A DNA stretch of 64,000 nt, taken from Sva-07 sp964592115 (GTDB taxonomy: Bacteria > Actinomycetota > Acidimicrobiia > Acidimicrobiales > Ilumatobacteraceae). A program made the translations under genes and the position numbers. The stretch's first letter is position 1. Each line of letters opens with the position of its first letter. Shown here piece after piece: positions 32,320-40,361 of the stretch. The stretch is from assembly GCA_964592115.1 (NCBI GenBank), contig CAZQCP010000001.1:1-64000 (forward strand), given 5' to 3'. The notes beneath the pieces are model-generated. The model made no database searches and was not told the DNA's origin. It saw only the letters and a program-made list of their open reading frames with translations.

Positions 32320-33012
32320 TCAGCGTCGCGGTATCTCCGCCAGCAACCACGGCGGCGGTGAGCCACGGCCGACCCAGTGTGCGACATCGGCGTCGAGCAG
32401 CAGCTCACGATCGCCACCCGAGTCGCCGTATGCCGTGAGGTGGATGTCGCCCCGGGTTCGGCCGAGGGTTCCCAGCCAGGCGTCGAGCCGACGGACCTTC
32501 TCGCCGGCCCGGCAGTTCGGCCCGTCGAGGTCACCGGTCAGCGTGCCGTCGTCGGCCACCGCGAGTCGCGTGCCGAGGACGTGGCCGACACCGAGCAGAC
32601 CCGCCAGCGGGCGCAGATACACCTCGTAGGAGGCGGACACGAACACGACGGTGTCGCCGTCGGCGAGGTGCCGGCGAAGCGAGCCGACGATCTCGGCCCG
32701 CAGGCGATCCTCGTACACCTCGGCGGCGAAGCGCCCGGCGGTGGCGACGACCTCGGCGGCGACCCGCCCGCGCAGCGCAGCGCTCGTGGCGAGCGCTTTG
32801 AGTCGATCACGGTCACGGCGCGCAGCGGCGCCGGCCAGTGCGAGCGGGCGGCGTCCCAACCCGGCGACGATGCGCGATGTGCCCCCGACGCGGCGCAGGA
32901 ACGGCACGACGCAGTCGCGCGACGTGACCGTGCCGTCGACGTCGAATGCCACGACCCGCTCGACGGTTCCCCCTGGCTCGGGGGCGTCGAGTGTGGTGCG
33001 CGCGCCGGCCAT
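32320..33012 (-). CDS. HAD-IB family phosphatase (SerB-like), candidate DPPR phosphatase
   Basis: 230 aa. HAD motif I AFDVDGTVTSRD carries the nucleophile and acid/base Asp; motif II is FVSASYEVYLRPLA, the Lys is in RAGEKVRRLDAW, and motif III is YGDSGGDREL. This is the HAD-IB (phosphoserine-phosphatase-like) type. It lies 28 bp upstream of the UbiA DPPR synthase and 4 bp after aroA. In mycobacteria a PAP2-type protein is the proposed phosphatase at this step; a HAD enzyme here could dephosphorylate the 5-phosphoribosyl lipid instead (inference). Related HAD-UbiA pairs or fusions exist in other bacteria. Confidence 0.85.
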   Translation of the reverse strand: MAGARTTLDAPEPGGTVERVVAFDVDGTVTSRDCVVPFLRRVGGTSRIVAGLGRRPLALAGAAARRDRDRLKALATSAALRGRVAAEVVATAGRFAAEVYEDRLRAEIVGSLRRHLADGDTVVFVSASYEVYLRPLAGLLGVGHVLGTRLAVADDGTLTGDLDGPNCRAGEKVRRLDAWLGTLGRTRGDIHLTAYGDSGGDRELLLDADVAHWVGRGSPPPWLLAEIPRR

Positions 33013-33016
33013 CGCG

Positions 33017-34321
33017 TCACCGGCTCCGCGCCGGGATCGCGGCGAGGGCATCCCAGTACGCCGGCCAGCTCTTCGACACCACGTCGGGATCGGCGACCTC
33101 GATGCCGTCGACGACCAGGCCGAGCAGTCCGAACGCCATCGCCAGCCGGTGGTCGTGGTGCGTGTCGAGGCGAGCACCGTGCAGCAGGTCGGTCGGCTCG
33201 ATCAGCAAGCCGTCGGGCTCGACCGTGATCCGGGCGCCGGTCCTCGTCAGCTCGGCGGCGAGGTCACCCAGGCGGTCGCTCTCCTTGGCGCGGATGAACC
33301 CGACTCCGGTGATGCGCGTCGGCGTCACGGCCTGGGTGGCGAGCACGGCCATCGTCGGCACGAGGTCGGAGATGTCGGCCATGTCGATCTCGATGCCGCG
33401 CAGCGGCTCGTCGCGGCGCCGCATCACCACCGTGTCCGTGGCGGACCGGGTGATGATGCACCCCATCTCGCCGAGCACGTCGGCGAAGCGGGCGTCGCCT
33501 TGCACCGACGCTGCCCCGAGCCCGCGGATGCGGACCGCGCCCCCGACCATCGCGGCGGCCGCCAGCGGGTAGCTCGCCGAACTGGCATCGGGCTCGACGC
33601 GGTACGACGTGGCCAGGTACTCGCCGGCGGGGACGTCGACGTGGCGGGCGTGGACCTCCACGCCGAGCACGCCGAAGGCGTCCATCACCGCCCGCGTGAT
33701 CTCGAGGTACGGGCGCGACACGAGCCCTGTCGACAGCCACAGCTTGAGCCCGCCCGGCACGTACGGCCCGATCAGCATCATCGCCGTCACGTACTGGCTC
33801 GACACATCGCCGGGCATCACGACGGCGTCGGCGGTCCGGAGTGGTCCGGCGACCGTGACGGGCAGGTGGCCCTCGATCTCAGCCGGCGTGACCGTCGCCC
33901 CGAGCGCCACGAGCGAATCGTGGAGGGGGCCCATCGGTCGCGCCCGCAGCGGCGGCAGCCCGTCGATCGTGTACTCCCCCGTTCCGAGGGCGGCGACGGC
34001 GGTGAGGAAGCGTGACGTCGTGCCGGCCAGTCCGGTCTCGAGCCGCATCGGGCCAGGCGTCAACTCGCCACCGGTGCCGGCGACGTCGGCGACGAGCAGC
34101 CCGTCGTCGACTCGTTCGCCGATCCCCGCTCCGAGCTGTTGCAGGCACGCGATCATCGCCCGCGTGTCGTCACCGGGGGCGATGCCGACGACCTCCGAGG
34201 TGCCTTCGGCGAGCGCAGCGCAGATCAACGCCCGGTTGGCGATGCTCTTGGACGGTGGCACGGCGACGTCGGCGATGACCGGTGCGTCGGCCCGCCGGAC
34301 GCGATGGACCTGGTCGCTCAT
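33017..34321 (-). CDS. aroA: 3-phosphoshikimate 1-carboxyvinyltransferase (EPSP synthase)
   Basis: 434 aa, normal length. PPSKSIANRALICAALAEG holds the phosphate-binding Lys/Ser, followed by LAGTTSRFLTAVAALG, SSQYVTAMMLIGP, the catalytic Asp in DISDLVPTMAVLA, RAKESDRLGDLA and HHDHRLAMAFGL. It joins shikimate-3-phosphate and PEP on the way to chorismate. It follows tyrA by 10 bp and precedes the HAD gene by 4 bp. The LAGTTSRF segment has Leu-Ala where many class I enzymes have Asn-Ala, a minor variation in the glyphosate-binding neighbourhood. Confidence 0.96.
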   Translation of the reverse strand: MSDQVHRVRRADAPVIADVAVPPSKSIANRALICAALAEGTSEVVGIAPGDDTRAMIACLQQLGAGIGERVDDGLLVADVAGTGGELTPGPMRLETGLAGTTSRFLTAVAALGTGEYTIDGLPPLRARPMGPLHDSLVALGATVTPAEIEGHLPVTVAGPLRTADAVVMPGDVSSQYVTAMMLIGPYVPGGLKLWLSTGLVSRPYLEITRAVMDAFGVLGVEVHARHVDVPAGEYLATSYRVEPDASSASYPLAAAAMVGGAVRIRGLGAASVQGDARFADVLGEMGCIITRSATDTVVMRRRDEPLRGIEIDMADISDLVPTMAVLATQAVTPTRITGVGFIRAKESDRLGDLAAELTRTGARITVEPDGLLIEPTDLLHGARLDTHHDHRLAMAFGLLGLVVDGIEVADPDVVSKSWPAYWDALAAIPARSR

Positions 34322-34331
34322 GTCGGCGGCG

Positions 34332-35441
34332 TCATGAGAGCGGCTGCACGGCCGGCCGGAAGCCGCGGGCGATGAGGCCGCCGCGGTAGAGATCGACGAG
34401 CGCCCGGTCGACGAGCACGACCGCAACGCCGCGGTTGCTCTCGGCGACGTGGACCACCTCGAAGCTGGCGATGTTGACGCTCAGCTCCGCGGCCAGCGTG
34501 AACACCTCGGCGGCCGCACCGGCGCGGTCCGGGATCGGGATGCGCACCTCGGCGAGCTCGTCGGGGTGCACGACCCTCGCGGGCAGGTTGACGCGGGCGG
34601 AACGTGCCGCAGTGAGCTTGGCGTGCAGCGCGTCGCGGTCGTCGGCGCCGATCATGTCGTGCATCTCCCGCAAGCCGTCGATCAGCTGGTCGAGCGCCTG
34701 GAGGATCGCCGGACGATTCTCGGCGCAGATGTCGAGCCAGATCGCCGGTCGTCCGGCGGCCACGCGGGTCATGTCCCGGAAGCCGCCGGCGGCCAGCCGC
34801 AACAGGGCGGCGTGTTCCTCGGCGCGCTCGCTGGCGAGGCCCATCAACGTCGCCGCGGTCAGGTGGGGCACGTGGCTGACGACGGCCACCAACTGGTCGT
34901 GGCGTTCGGGTGCGAGTGCGACCACCTCGGCGCCGAGCGTCGCCACGATCGATGCCACCGTGGTGAGCACCCAATCATCGGTCTCCGCGGTCGGTGTGAG
35001 GACCCACACCGCGCCCTCGAACAGGTCGGCCTGGGCTCCGTCGAGCCCGTCGAGCTCGGAGCCGGCCATCGGGTGTCCGCCGACGAAGCGGGCATCGGCC
35101 GACGCTTGGCAGACCATCGCTTTGACGCTGCCGACGTCGGTCACCGCGCCGTTCGTCTCGGCGAGTGCCCGCTTCACCTGGTCGGCCACGCCGAGCACCG
35201 GAACGGCGACGATCGTCAGTTCCGCCAGCGGGTCGAGGCCGCCGGCATCGTGGCTGCTGACATCGACGACGCCACGCTCGAGCGCGACCGCGGCGACCGC
35301 CGGGTCGCTGTCGTCGCCGGTGACGTACCAGCCGCGCTCACGCAGCCCGAGCGCGACCGAACCGCCGATCAGACCGAGGCCGATCACGTTGGCACGGCGC
35401 GGTGCGACGTCGATCGCAGCTGGTAGCGCGGTGTCGGTCAC
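34332..35441 (-). CDS. tyrA: Prephenate dehydrogenase with C-terminal ACT domain
   Basis: 369 aa. NAD-binding VIGLGLIGGSVALGLRERG near residue 20, VTDVGSVKAMV, GGHPMAGSELDGLDGA and the catalytic-domain segment VVSHVPHLTAATLMGL are typical of TyrA. The C-terminal about 75 residues (EVRIPIPDRAGAAAEVFTLA) form an ACT-like domain for tyrosine feedback. It oxidatively decarboxylates prephenate for tyrosine synthesis. The GTG start at 35441 is chosen because the NAD fold begins 18 residues later; the frame remains open upstream through low-information Arg-rich sequence. Confidence 0.94.
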   Translation of the reverse strand: MTDTALPAAIDVAPRRANVIGLGLIGGSVALGLRERGWYVTGDDSDPAVAAVALERGVVDVSSHDAGGLDPLAELTIVAVPVLGVADQVKRALAETNGAVTDVGSVKAMVCQASADARFVGGHPMAGSELDGLDGAQADLFEGAVWVLTPTAETDDWVLTTVASIVATLGAEVVALAPERHDQLVAVVSHVPHLTAATLMGLASERAEEHAALLRLAAGGFRDMTRVAAGRPAIWLDICAENRPAILQALDQLIDGLREMHDMIGADDRDALHAKLTAARSARVNLPARVVHPDELAEVRIPIPDRAGAAAEVFTLAAELSVNIASFEVVHVAESNRGVAVVLVDRALVDLYRGGLIARGFRPAVQPLS

Positions 35442-35506
35442 GGCGTCCGATCGTACCGGCGTCGTCGCCGGGCGGGCGGCCCCCGGTCCCGGCCCCCTCC
35501 CCGGCA

Positions 35507-36280
35507 CTACTGGGCGACGGCCGCGGTCAGCGCCCGCCACTCCTCCACCGTCAGCGCCCGCCACGCACCCGGGCGCAGCGCACGGTCGGTCAGCGGGCCG
35601 ATGCGGGTGCGCACGAGCCGCGTGACCGGATGGCCGACCGCCTCGCACATGCGTCGTACCTGACGGTTGCGTCCCTCGTGGATCGTGATGCGGAGCACAC
35701 CAGGGTCGGGTTGGGAGACCTTGGCAGGGGCGGTGCGCCCATCGTCGAGATCGACCCCTTCGCGCAGCGTTCGCAACGCCGCCGGCGAGACCCGCCCGCC
35801 GGCCACTTCGGCGAGATACTCCTTGTCGACGCCGTGGGACGGATGTGCGATGCGGTTGGCGAGCTCACCGTCGTTCGTCAACAACAACAAGCCCTCGGTG
35901 TCGGCGTCGAGGCGCCCGACGGCGAACACGCGCGGTTCGGGTGGCACGAGCTCGACGACCGTGGGCCGCCCGTGGGTGTCGCGCGCCGTGGTGACGACCC
36001 CGCTCGGCTTGTTGAGCAGGTAGTACACGAGGTCGGGCCGGACGCCGATCGGCGCGCCGTCGACCTCGATGCGGTCGGTGTCGGGATCGACACGCCGGCC
36101 GAGCACCGCCACGTCGCCGTTCACGGTCACCCGGCCGGAGGCGATCAACTCCTCGCACGTGCGCCGGCTGCCGTATCCGGTGGCCGCCAACACCTTCTGC
36201 AACCGCTCCCCGCCCGGCAGCGTGGCGCTGCGCTCCGCCATCTGCTCCCACAGCGGCGGTTCAGGGGGCCGATCGGTCAC
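35507..36280 (-). CDS. rluB: 23S rRNA pseudouridine synthase, RluB/RsuA family
   Basis: 257 aa. The N-terminal S4 RNA-binding domain (RLQKVLAATGYGSRRTCEEL) is followed by the synthase domain with YYLLNKPSGVVTT and the catalytic Asp in VGRLDADTEGLLLLTNDG, and C-terminal EGRNRQVRRMCEAVGHPV. It isomerises a uridine in 23S rRNA. The GTG start overlaps the scpB stop (GTGA, 36277-36280). The scpA-scpB-rluB order is conserved in actinobacteria and firmicutes. Confidence 0.95.
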   Translation of the reverse strand: MTDRPPEPPLWEQMAERSATLPGGERLQKVLAATGYGSRRTCEELIASGRVTVNGDVAVLGRRVDPDTDRIEVDGAPIGVRPDLVYYLLNKPSGVVTTARDTHGRPTVVELVPPEPRVFAVGRLDADTEGLLLLTNDGELANRIAHPSHGVDKEYLAEVAGGRVSPAALRTLREGVDLDDGRTAPAKVSQPDPGVLRITIHEGRNRQVRRMCEAVGHPVTRLVRTRIGPLTDRALRPGAWRALTVEEWRALTAAVAQ

Positions 36281-37037
36281 GGGGCGTCGGGTGGTTCGCT
36301 CGGCTGCGTCGTGACCTCGATCACGGGCGTGACGCGCAAGCCGTGCTCGAGCGCCTCGACGACGTCGGCGCCGGGGATGAACTCGGCGATCGGTGGCAGG
36401 TCGTCGATCGTGGCCAGGCCGAGCTTGTCGAGGAACGTCGGAGTCGTGCCGAACAGCACCGCTTGACCCGGACCGGTGTCACGGCCGACCTCGTCGATGT
36501 AGCCGCGGGCGTGCAACGTGCGCAGCACGCCGTCGGGGTCGACGCCACGGATCGACGCGATCTGGCCACGCGAGATCGGTTGCTTGTAGGCGACGATCGC
36601 CAGTGTCTCGAGCGCCGCACCCGACAGCCGGGCCCGCTGGTCGTGGAGGAGGAACCGCTCGACCCACGGCGTGAGGTCGGCGGCGGTCTGGTAGCGCCAG
36701 CCTCCGGCGACGTGGACGAGCTCGAAACCGTGGGCGCCCGAGACGTAGTCGGCGGCGAGCTCCTCGCACCAGTGCTCGACGAGCAGCGTCGGCTCCTCCA
36801 GCAACTGGGCCAGCAGATCGGCGGGCACCGGCTCGTGCGCCACGAGGACGATCGCCTCGATCGCCCGCTTGGCGGTCGCCGTGCGGTCGAGGCCGGGCGG
36901 CTCCTCGAATGTGGCTTCGGNNNNNNNNNNNNNNNNNNNNNNNNNNNNNNNNNNNNNNNNNNNNNNNNNNNNNNNNNNNNNNNNNNNNNNNNNNNNNNNN
37001 NNNNNNNNNNNNNNNNNNNNGGCACTCCGTCGGACAT
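36277..37037 (-). CDS. scpB: Segregation and condensation protein B, interrupted by assembly gap
   Basis: The winged-helix protein of the SMC-ScpAB condensin. The C-terminal part is intact: AKRAIEAIVLVAHEPVP, AALETLAIVAYKQPISRGQIASIRGV, RGYIDEVGRD and FGTTPTFLDKLGL. The 5' part is split by 100 N. On the far side ATG 37037 (MSDGV) lies 7 bases after the scpA stop and is the likely start. With that start the known bases number 661, so the true gap length must be 2 modulo 3; the 100 N are a placeholder. A GTG at 36843 is internal, not the start. Confidence 0.9.
36921..37020. other. Assembly gap, 100 N
   Basis: Exactly 100 undetermined bases inside scpB. Flanking sequences belong to the same gene, so order and orientation are right. 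The gap probably replaces a short stretch of the variable N-terminal region of ScpB. Confidence 0.99.
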
Positions 37038-37044
37038 CGTCACG

Positions 37045-37821
37045 TCATCCCTCGTAGGCGTCGACCAGCACGGCCGCCGCATCGAAGTCGTCGCCGGCGG
37101 TCCATTCGATCTCGATGTCGCCGAAGCGCTCCGGTTGGTCGATCTCCACCGCGCCTTGCTTGTACAGCTCGAGCACCGCCAAGAAGCGGATGATCACCTC
37201 GATGCGTTCGGCGAACGACGACGTCAGGCGGCGGAACGTGATGCGTCCCGCGCGAGGCAGCTCGTCGAGCAGCTCGCCGACGGCGTCGGCAACGGTGGTG
37301 CGGATCGGATTGACGTGGAACAGGTCGACGGTCGGTACCGGTTTGGGGGTCAGGGCCTTGATCGCCGCGTTGCGCAGCCGGGCGACGCTGGTGCCCTCGA
37401 GCAGGTCGGGCACGACGTCGGCGAAGCGCTCGTCGGGTCCGATCGCGCGGGCGAACGAGCGATCGGCGTCGTCGGCGAGGCGGGCGAACACGGCGGCGAC
37501 GTCCTTGAACGTCTTGGCCTCCAAGAGCCGCGCCAGCAACATGTCGCGCTCCTCCCACAGCGCCAGCTCTTCGTCGAGGTCGATGTCGGTGGCGTTCGGC
37601 AAGAGCCGGCGGGCCTTCAGCTCGACGAGCGTGGCTGCGATCAGCAAGAACCCGGTGGCGACGTCGAGGTCGAGGAGCTGCATCCGTTCGAGCTCGACGA
37701 GGTAGGCGTCGACGATGCTCGACAGGTTGACCTCGTAGATGTCGACCTGTTCGCGCAGGATCAACTGGAGGAGCATGTCGAATGGCCCCTCGTAGACGGG
37801 GGTGGAGACATCCATGGTCAT
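37045..37821 (-). CDS. scpA: Segregation and condensation protein A (kleisin)
   Basis: About 258 aa. The N-terminal kleisin helix region YEGPFDMLLQLILREQVDIY matches the conserved ScpA opening (EGPLDLLL), followed by FLLIAATLVELKARRLLP. The C-terminal winged helix includes AERIEVIIRFLAVLELYKQG, the SMC-head contact. It bridges SMC heads in chromosome condensation. Possible starts are ATG 37833, 37821 and 37815; 37821 is a compromise. It is the first gene of the long minus-strand run reaching to 27188 and diverges from trpS across about 55 bp. Confidence 0.93.
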   Translation of the reverse strand: MTMDVSTPVYEGPFDMLLQLILREQVDIYEVNLSSIVDAYLVELERMQLLDLDVATGFLLIAATLVELKARRLLPNATDIDLDEELALWEERDMLLARLLEAKTFKDVAAVFARLADDADRSFARAIGPDERFADVVPDLLEGTSVARLRNAAIKALTPKPVPTVDLFHVNPIRTTVADAVGELLDELPRAGRITFRRLTSSFAERIEVIIRFLAVLELYKQGAVEIDQPERFGDIEIEWTAGDDFDAAAVLVDAYEG

Positions 37822-37876
37822 GGCGCCCCACAAACTACAGGGTTGTGATCACACTCCGGGGGTATCGTCGGCACCC

Positions 37877-38905
37877 GTGACCGACCCAACCCCAGTCCAC
37901 GACGGCGGCACCCCGCGGGTGCTGTCGTGCATGCAGCCGACCGGAGACGTGCACCTCGGCAGCTATCTCGGGGCGCTGCGCAACTGGGTCGATCACCAGC
38001 ACGAATGCGACGCCTTCCACGGCATCGTCGACCTGCACGCGCTCACCGTCATCGAAGAGCCGGGCGTGATCGGCGAACTGACCGTGGAGCTGGCGGCGAT
38101 GTTCTTCGCCATCGGCCTCGACCCCGACGTCGCGACGGTGTTCGTGCAGAGCCACGTGCCCGAGCACAACCAGCTCGGCTGGATCATGGAGTGCACCGTC
38201 AGCTACGGCGAGCTGTCACGCATGACCCAGTTCAAGGACAAGTCGACCAAGCGCGAGGGACAGTTCATCTCGGCGGGCCTGCTCACCTACCCGGCGTTGC
38301 AGGCTGCCGACATCCTCCTCTACGACGCCAACGAGGTGCCGGTCGGTGACGACCAGCGTCAACACGTCGAGATCACCCGCGACATCGCCATCCGCTTCAA
38401 CCACCGCTTCGGTGACACGTTCGTCGTCCCCGAGGCGGTCACGCCCGCCGTCGGCGCCCGGGTGATGAGCCTGCAGGACCCGACGTCGAAGATGTCGAAG
38501 TCGGACGCCACCGACACGGGCTGCGTGTACCTGATCGACGACCCGGCGGTCGTGATGAAGAAGTTCAAGCGGGCGGTCACCGATTCCGACAGCGGCCCCG
38601 ATGCGGTGCGCTACGACCGCGCCGCCAAGCCCGGTGTTGCCAACCTGTTGGAGATCAACGCCGCCGTCACCGGACGCACGGCCGAGGAGGTCGCCGACGC
38701 GTACAGCCAGTACGGCGCGCTCAAGGGTGACACCGGTGAGGCCGTCGTTGCCGCACTCGATCCGATCCGCACCCGCTACCTGGAGTTGATCGATGACCGC
38801 GGCGAGCTCGCCCGGCTGCTGCGCGTCGGCGCCGACAAGGCCCGCGAGGTCGCCAGCGCCACGTTGGACCGCGCCCAGCTGGCGATCGGCCTGCTCCCGT
38901 CGTGA
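37877..38905 (+). CDS. trpS: Tryptophanyl-tRNA synthetase
   Basis: 342 aa. A class I synthetase: HIGH-like GDVHLGSYLGAL near residue 28, tryptophan-site sequences (MFFAIGLDPDVATVFVQS, GLLTYPALQAADILLYD, VPVGDDQRQHVE) and the KMSKS loop SKMSKSDATD. It charges tRNA-Trp. GTG 37877 is the start; the next in-frame Met would remove part of the fold. The stop codon's last base begins a 104-bp inverted-repeat element that separates it from the MATE gene. Confidence 0.97.
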   Translation: MTDPTPVHDGGTPRVLSCMQPTGDVHLGSYLGALRNWVDHQHECDAFHGIVDLHALTVIEEPGVIGELTVELAAMFFAIGLDPDVATVFVQSHVPEHNQLGWIMECTVSYGELSRMTQFKDKSTKREGQFISAGLLTYPALQAADILLYDANEVPVGDDQRQHVEITRDIAIRFNHRFGDTFVVPEAVTPAVGARVMSLQDPTSKMSKSDATDTGCVYLIDDPAVVMKKFKRAVTDSDSGPDAVRYDRAAKPGVANLLEINAAVTGRTAEEVADAYSQYGALKGDTGEAVVAALDPIRTRYLELIDDRGELARLLRVGADKAREVASATLDRAQLAIGLLPS

Positions 38906-39008
38906 GATTGCATCCGGGGTCAGACACCACATGCAACCACGCGCGAGCGCCAGGCCGGCCAACGTGATGTGTGCCGTTGCATGTGGTGTCTGACCCCGGA
39001 TGCAATCT
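38905..39008. repeat. Long inverted repeat, two GGGGTCAGACACC elements head to head
   Basis: Perfect 33-bp arms (38905-38937 and 38976-39008) separated by 38 bp. Each arm contains ATTGCATCCGGGGTCAGACA and ends in ATGCAAC or its complement. One arm is also found, with 2 differences over about 31 bp, inside the amidohydrolase gene at 1336-1368. It starts at the final base of the trpS stop codon, and the ATG used by the MATE gene (39000-39002) lies in the right arm. It could fold into a very stable cruciform or mRNA hairpin. Confidence 0.92.
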
Positions 39009-40316
39009 CTGACGCGCCGGATCGATCGCCGGATCATCGGGCTCGGGCTGCCTGCGCTCGGCACCCTGGCGGTCGAGCCGCTGTACCGCCTCGTCGACAC
39101 GGCGATCATCGGCCGTCTCGGCACTGACCAACTCGCCGGGCTCGCCGTCGCCGCGGCGATCCTCTCGCTGATCCTCGCCGGATCGAACTTCCTCACCTAT
39201 GGAACGACCGAGCGCGTCGCCCGCCGCCTGGCAGCCGACGACCGGCCCGCGGCAGCCGATGTCGGCGTGCAGGCGATCTGGCTCGGGTTGATCGTCGCCG
39301 CTGTCGCCACACCGATCGTCGTGCTCACGGCCTCACCGCTCGTGCGCGTGCTCGGGGCGAGCGGGGCGACCGCAGAGCACGCCGCGACGTACCTGCGCAT
39401 CTCGGCGCTCGGCATCCCGTGCGTGCTGTTCGCGCTCGCCGTCCAGGGCACCCAGCGGGGCGCCGCGGACTATCGCACGCCGCTCGTGATCCTCGTCGCC
39501 TCCAACGTGGTCAACCTCGTGTTGGCGCCGCTGATGGTGTTCGTGCTCGACATGGGTATCGCCGGCGCGGCGTGGTCGACGGTGATCGCCCAGTTCGCCG
39601 CCGCGATCGCGTTCAGCTTCGCCGTCCGACCACGGCTCGCACCTGCGTCCCAGCGCCGGCCCTCGTGGGAGGAGATGGCACCGCTCGTCACCGCCGGTCG
39701 TCACCTGTTGTTGCGGGTCGGCTCGATGCTCGCGGTGTTCACCGGGGCGACGGCGATCGCCGCGCGGATCGACGACGACACGCTCGCTGCGCACCAAGTT
39801 GCGATGACGATGTTCATGTTCCTCGCGCTCGTGCTCGACGCGCTGTCGGTGCCCGCCCAGACGCTCGTCGCCGACGATCTCGGACGTGAGCTCGGCGAGG
39901 CGCCGCTGATCGCCCGCCGTGTCACGGTGCTGTCGCTCGCCGCTGCCTGTGTGATCGCGGCCGCGCTCGCCATCGCCGCCCCATGGTTGCCGGCCGTCTT
40001 CACCGGCGACGACGGCGTCCGGACGGCGGCCACGACTGCGCTGTTGCTGCTCGCTGTCGCCATCGTGCCCGCCGCGATCGCGTTCGCCGGTGACGGTGTG
40101 CTGATCGGCGCTGGCGACTACCGCTTTCTCGGCCGCGCGGCCCTCGGCTACCTGCTCGCCGTTGCACCGATCGGTGCCGCCGTGCTCGCCGCTCCCGACG
40201 TCGGCATCTCCGGCATCTGGGTCGGCGTGATCGCCTGGATGTGCCTCCGCGCCGCCGTCAACACCTGGCGCGTCCGCCACCTCCTCCCGCATCTCGCGGC
40301 GACGCTGAACTCGTGA
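39000..40316 (+). CDS. MATE-family efflux transporter (DinF-like)
   Basis: A 438-aa protein with 12 predicted hydrophobic segments in two repeats: GLGLPALGTLAVEPLYRLVDTAIIG opens the first bundle and LLLRVGSMLAVFTGATAIAAR the second; AHQVAMTMFMFLALVLDAL is typical of MATE transporters. It exports cationic or drug-like compounds by Na+ or H+ antiport; the substrate is unknown. The only usable start codon in frame (a TGA lies 9 bp upstream, and no ATG or GTG follows soon) lies within the inverted repeat, so the element provides the first residues (MQS). Confidence 0.93.
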   Translation: MQSLTRRIDRRIIGLGLPALGTLAVEPLYRLVDTAIIGRLGTDQLAGLAVAAAILSLILAGSNFLTYGTTERVARRLAADDRPAAADVGVQAIWLGLIVAAVATPIVVLTASPLVRVLGASGATAEHAATYLRISALGIPCVLFALAVQGTQRGAADYRTPLVILVASNVVNLVLAPLMVFVLDMGIAGAAWSTVIAQFAAAIAFSFAVRPRLAPASQRRPSWEEMAPLVTAGRHLLLRVGSMLAVFTGATAIAARIDDDTLAAHQVAMTMFMFLALVLDALSVPAQTLVADDLGRELGEAPLIARRVTVLSLAAACVIAAALAIAAPWLPAVFTGDDGVRTAATTALLLLAVAIVPAAIAFAGDGVLIGAGDYRFLGRAALGYLLAVAPIGAAVLAAPDVGISGIWVGVIAWMCLRAAVNTWRVRHLLPHLAATLNS

Positions 40317-40355
40317 ACAAATGTGCGCTCTCAGGCACCATTCACTCACGAGTTC
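40307..40355. terminator. Inverted repeat at MATE 3' end
   Basis: GAACTCGTGA (40307-40316, including the MATE stop) pairs with TCACGAGTTC (40346-40355). The loop is about 29 bases. It lies between convergent genes (MATE and the HD protein) and may help terminate both. CTCGTGAAC is shared with the hairpin at 50566. Confidence 0.5.
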
Positions 40356-40361
40356 GCTGCG

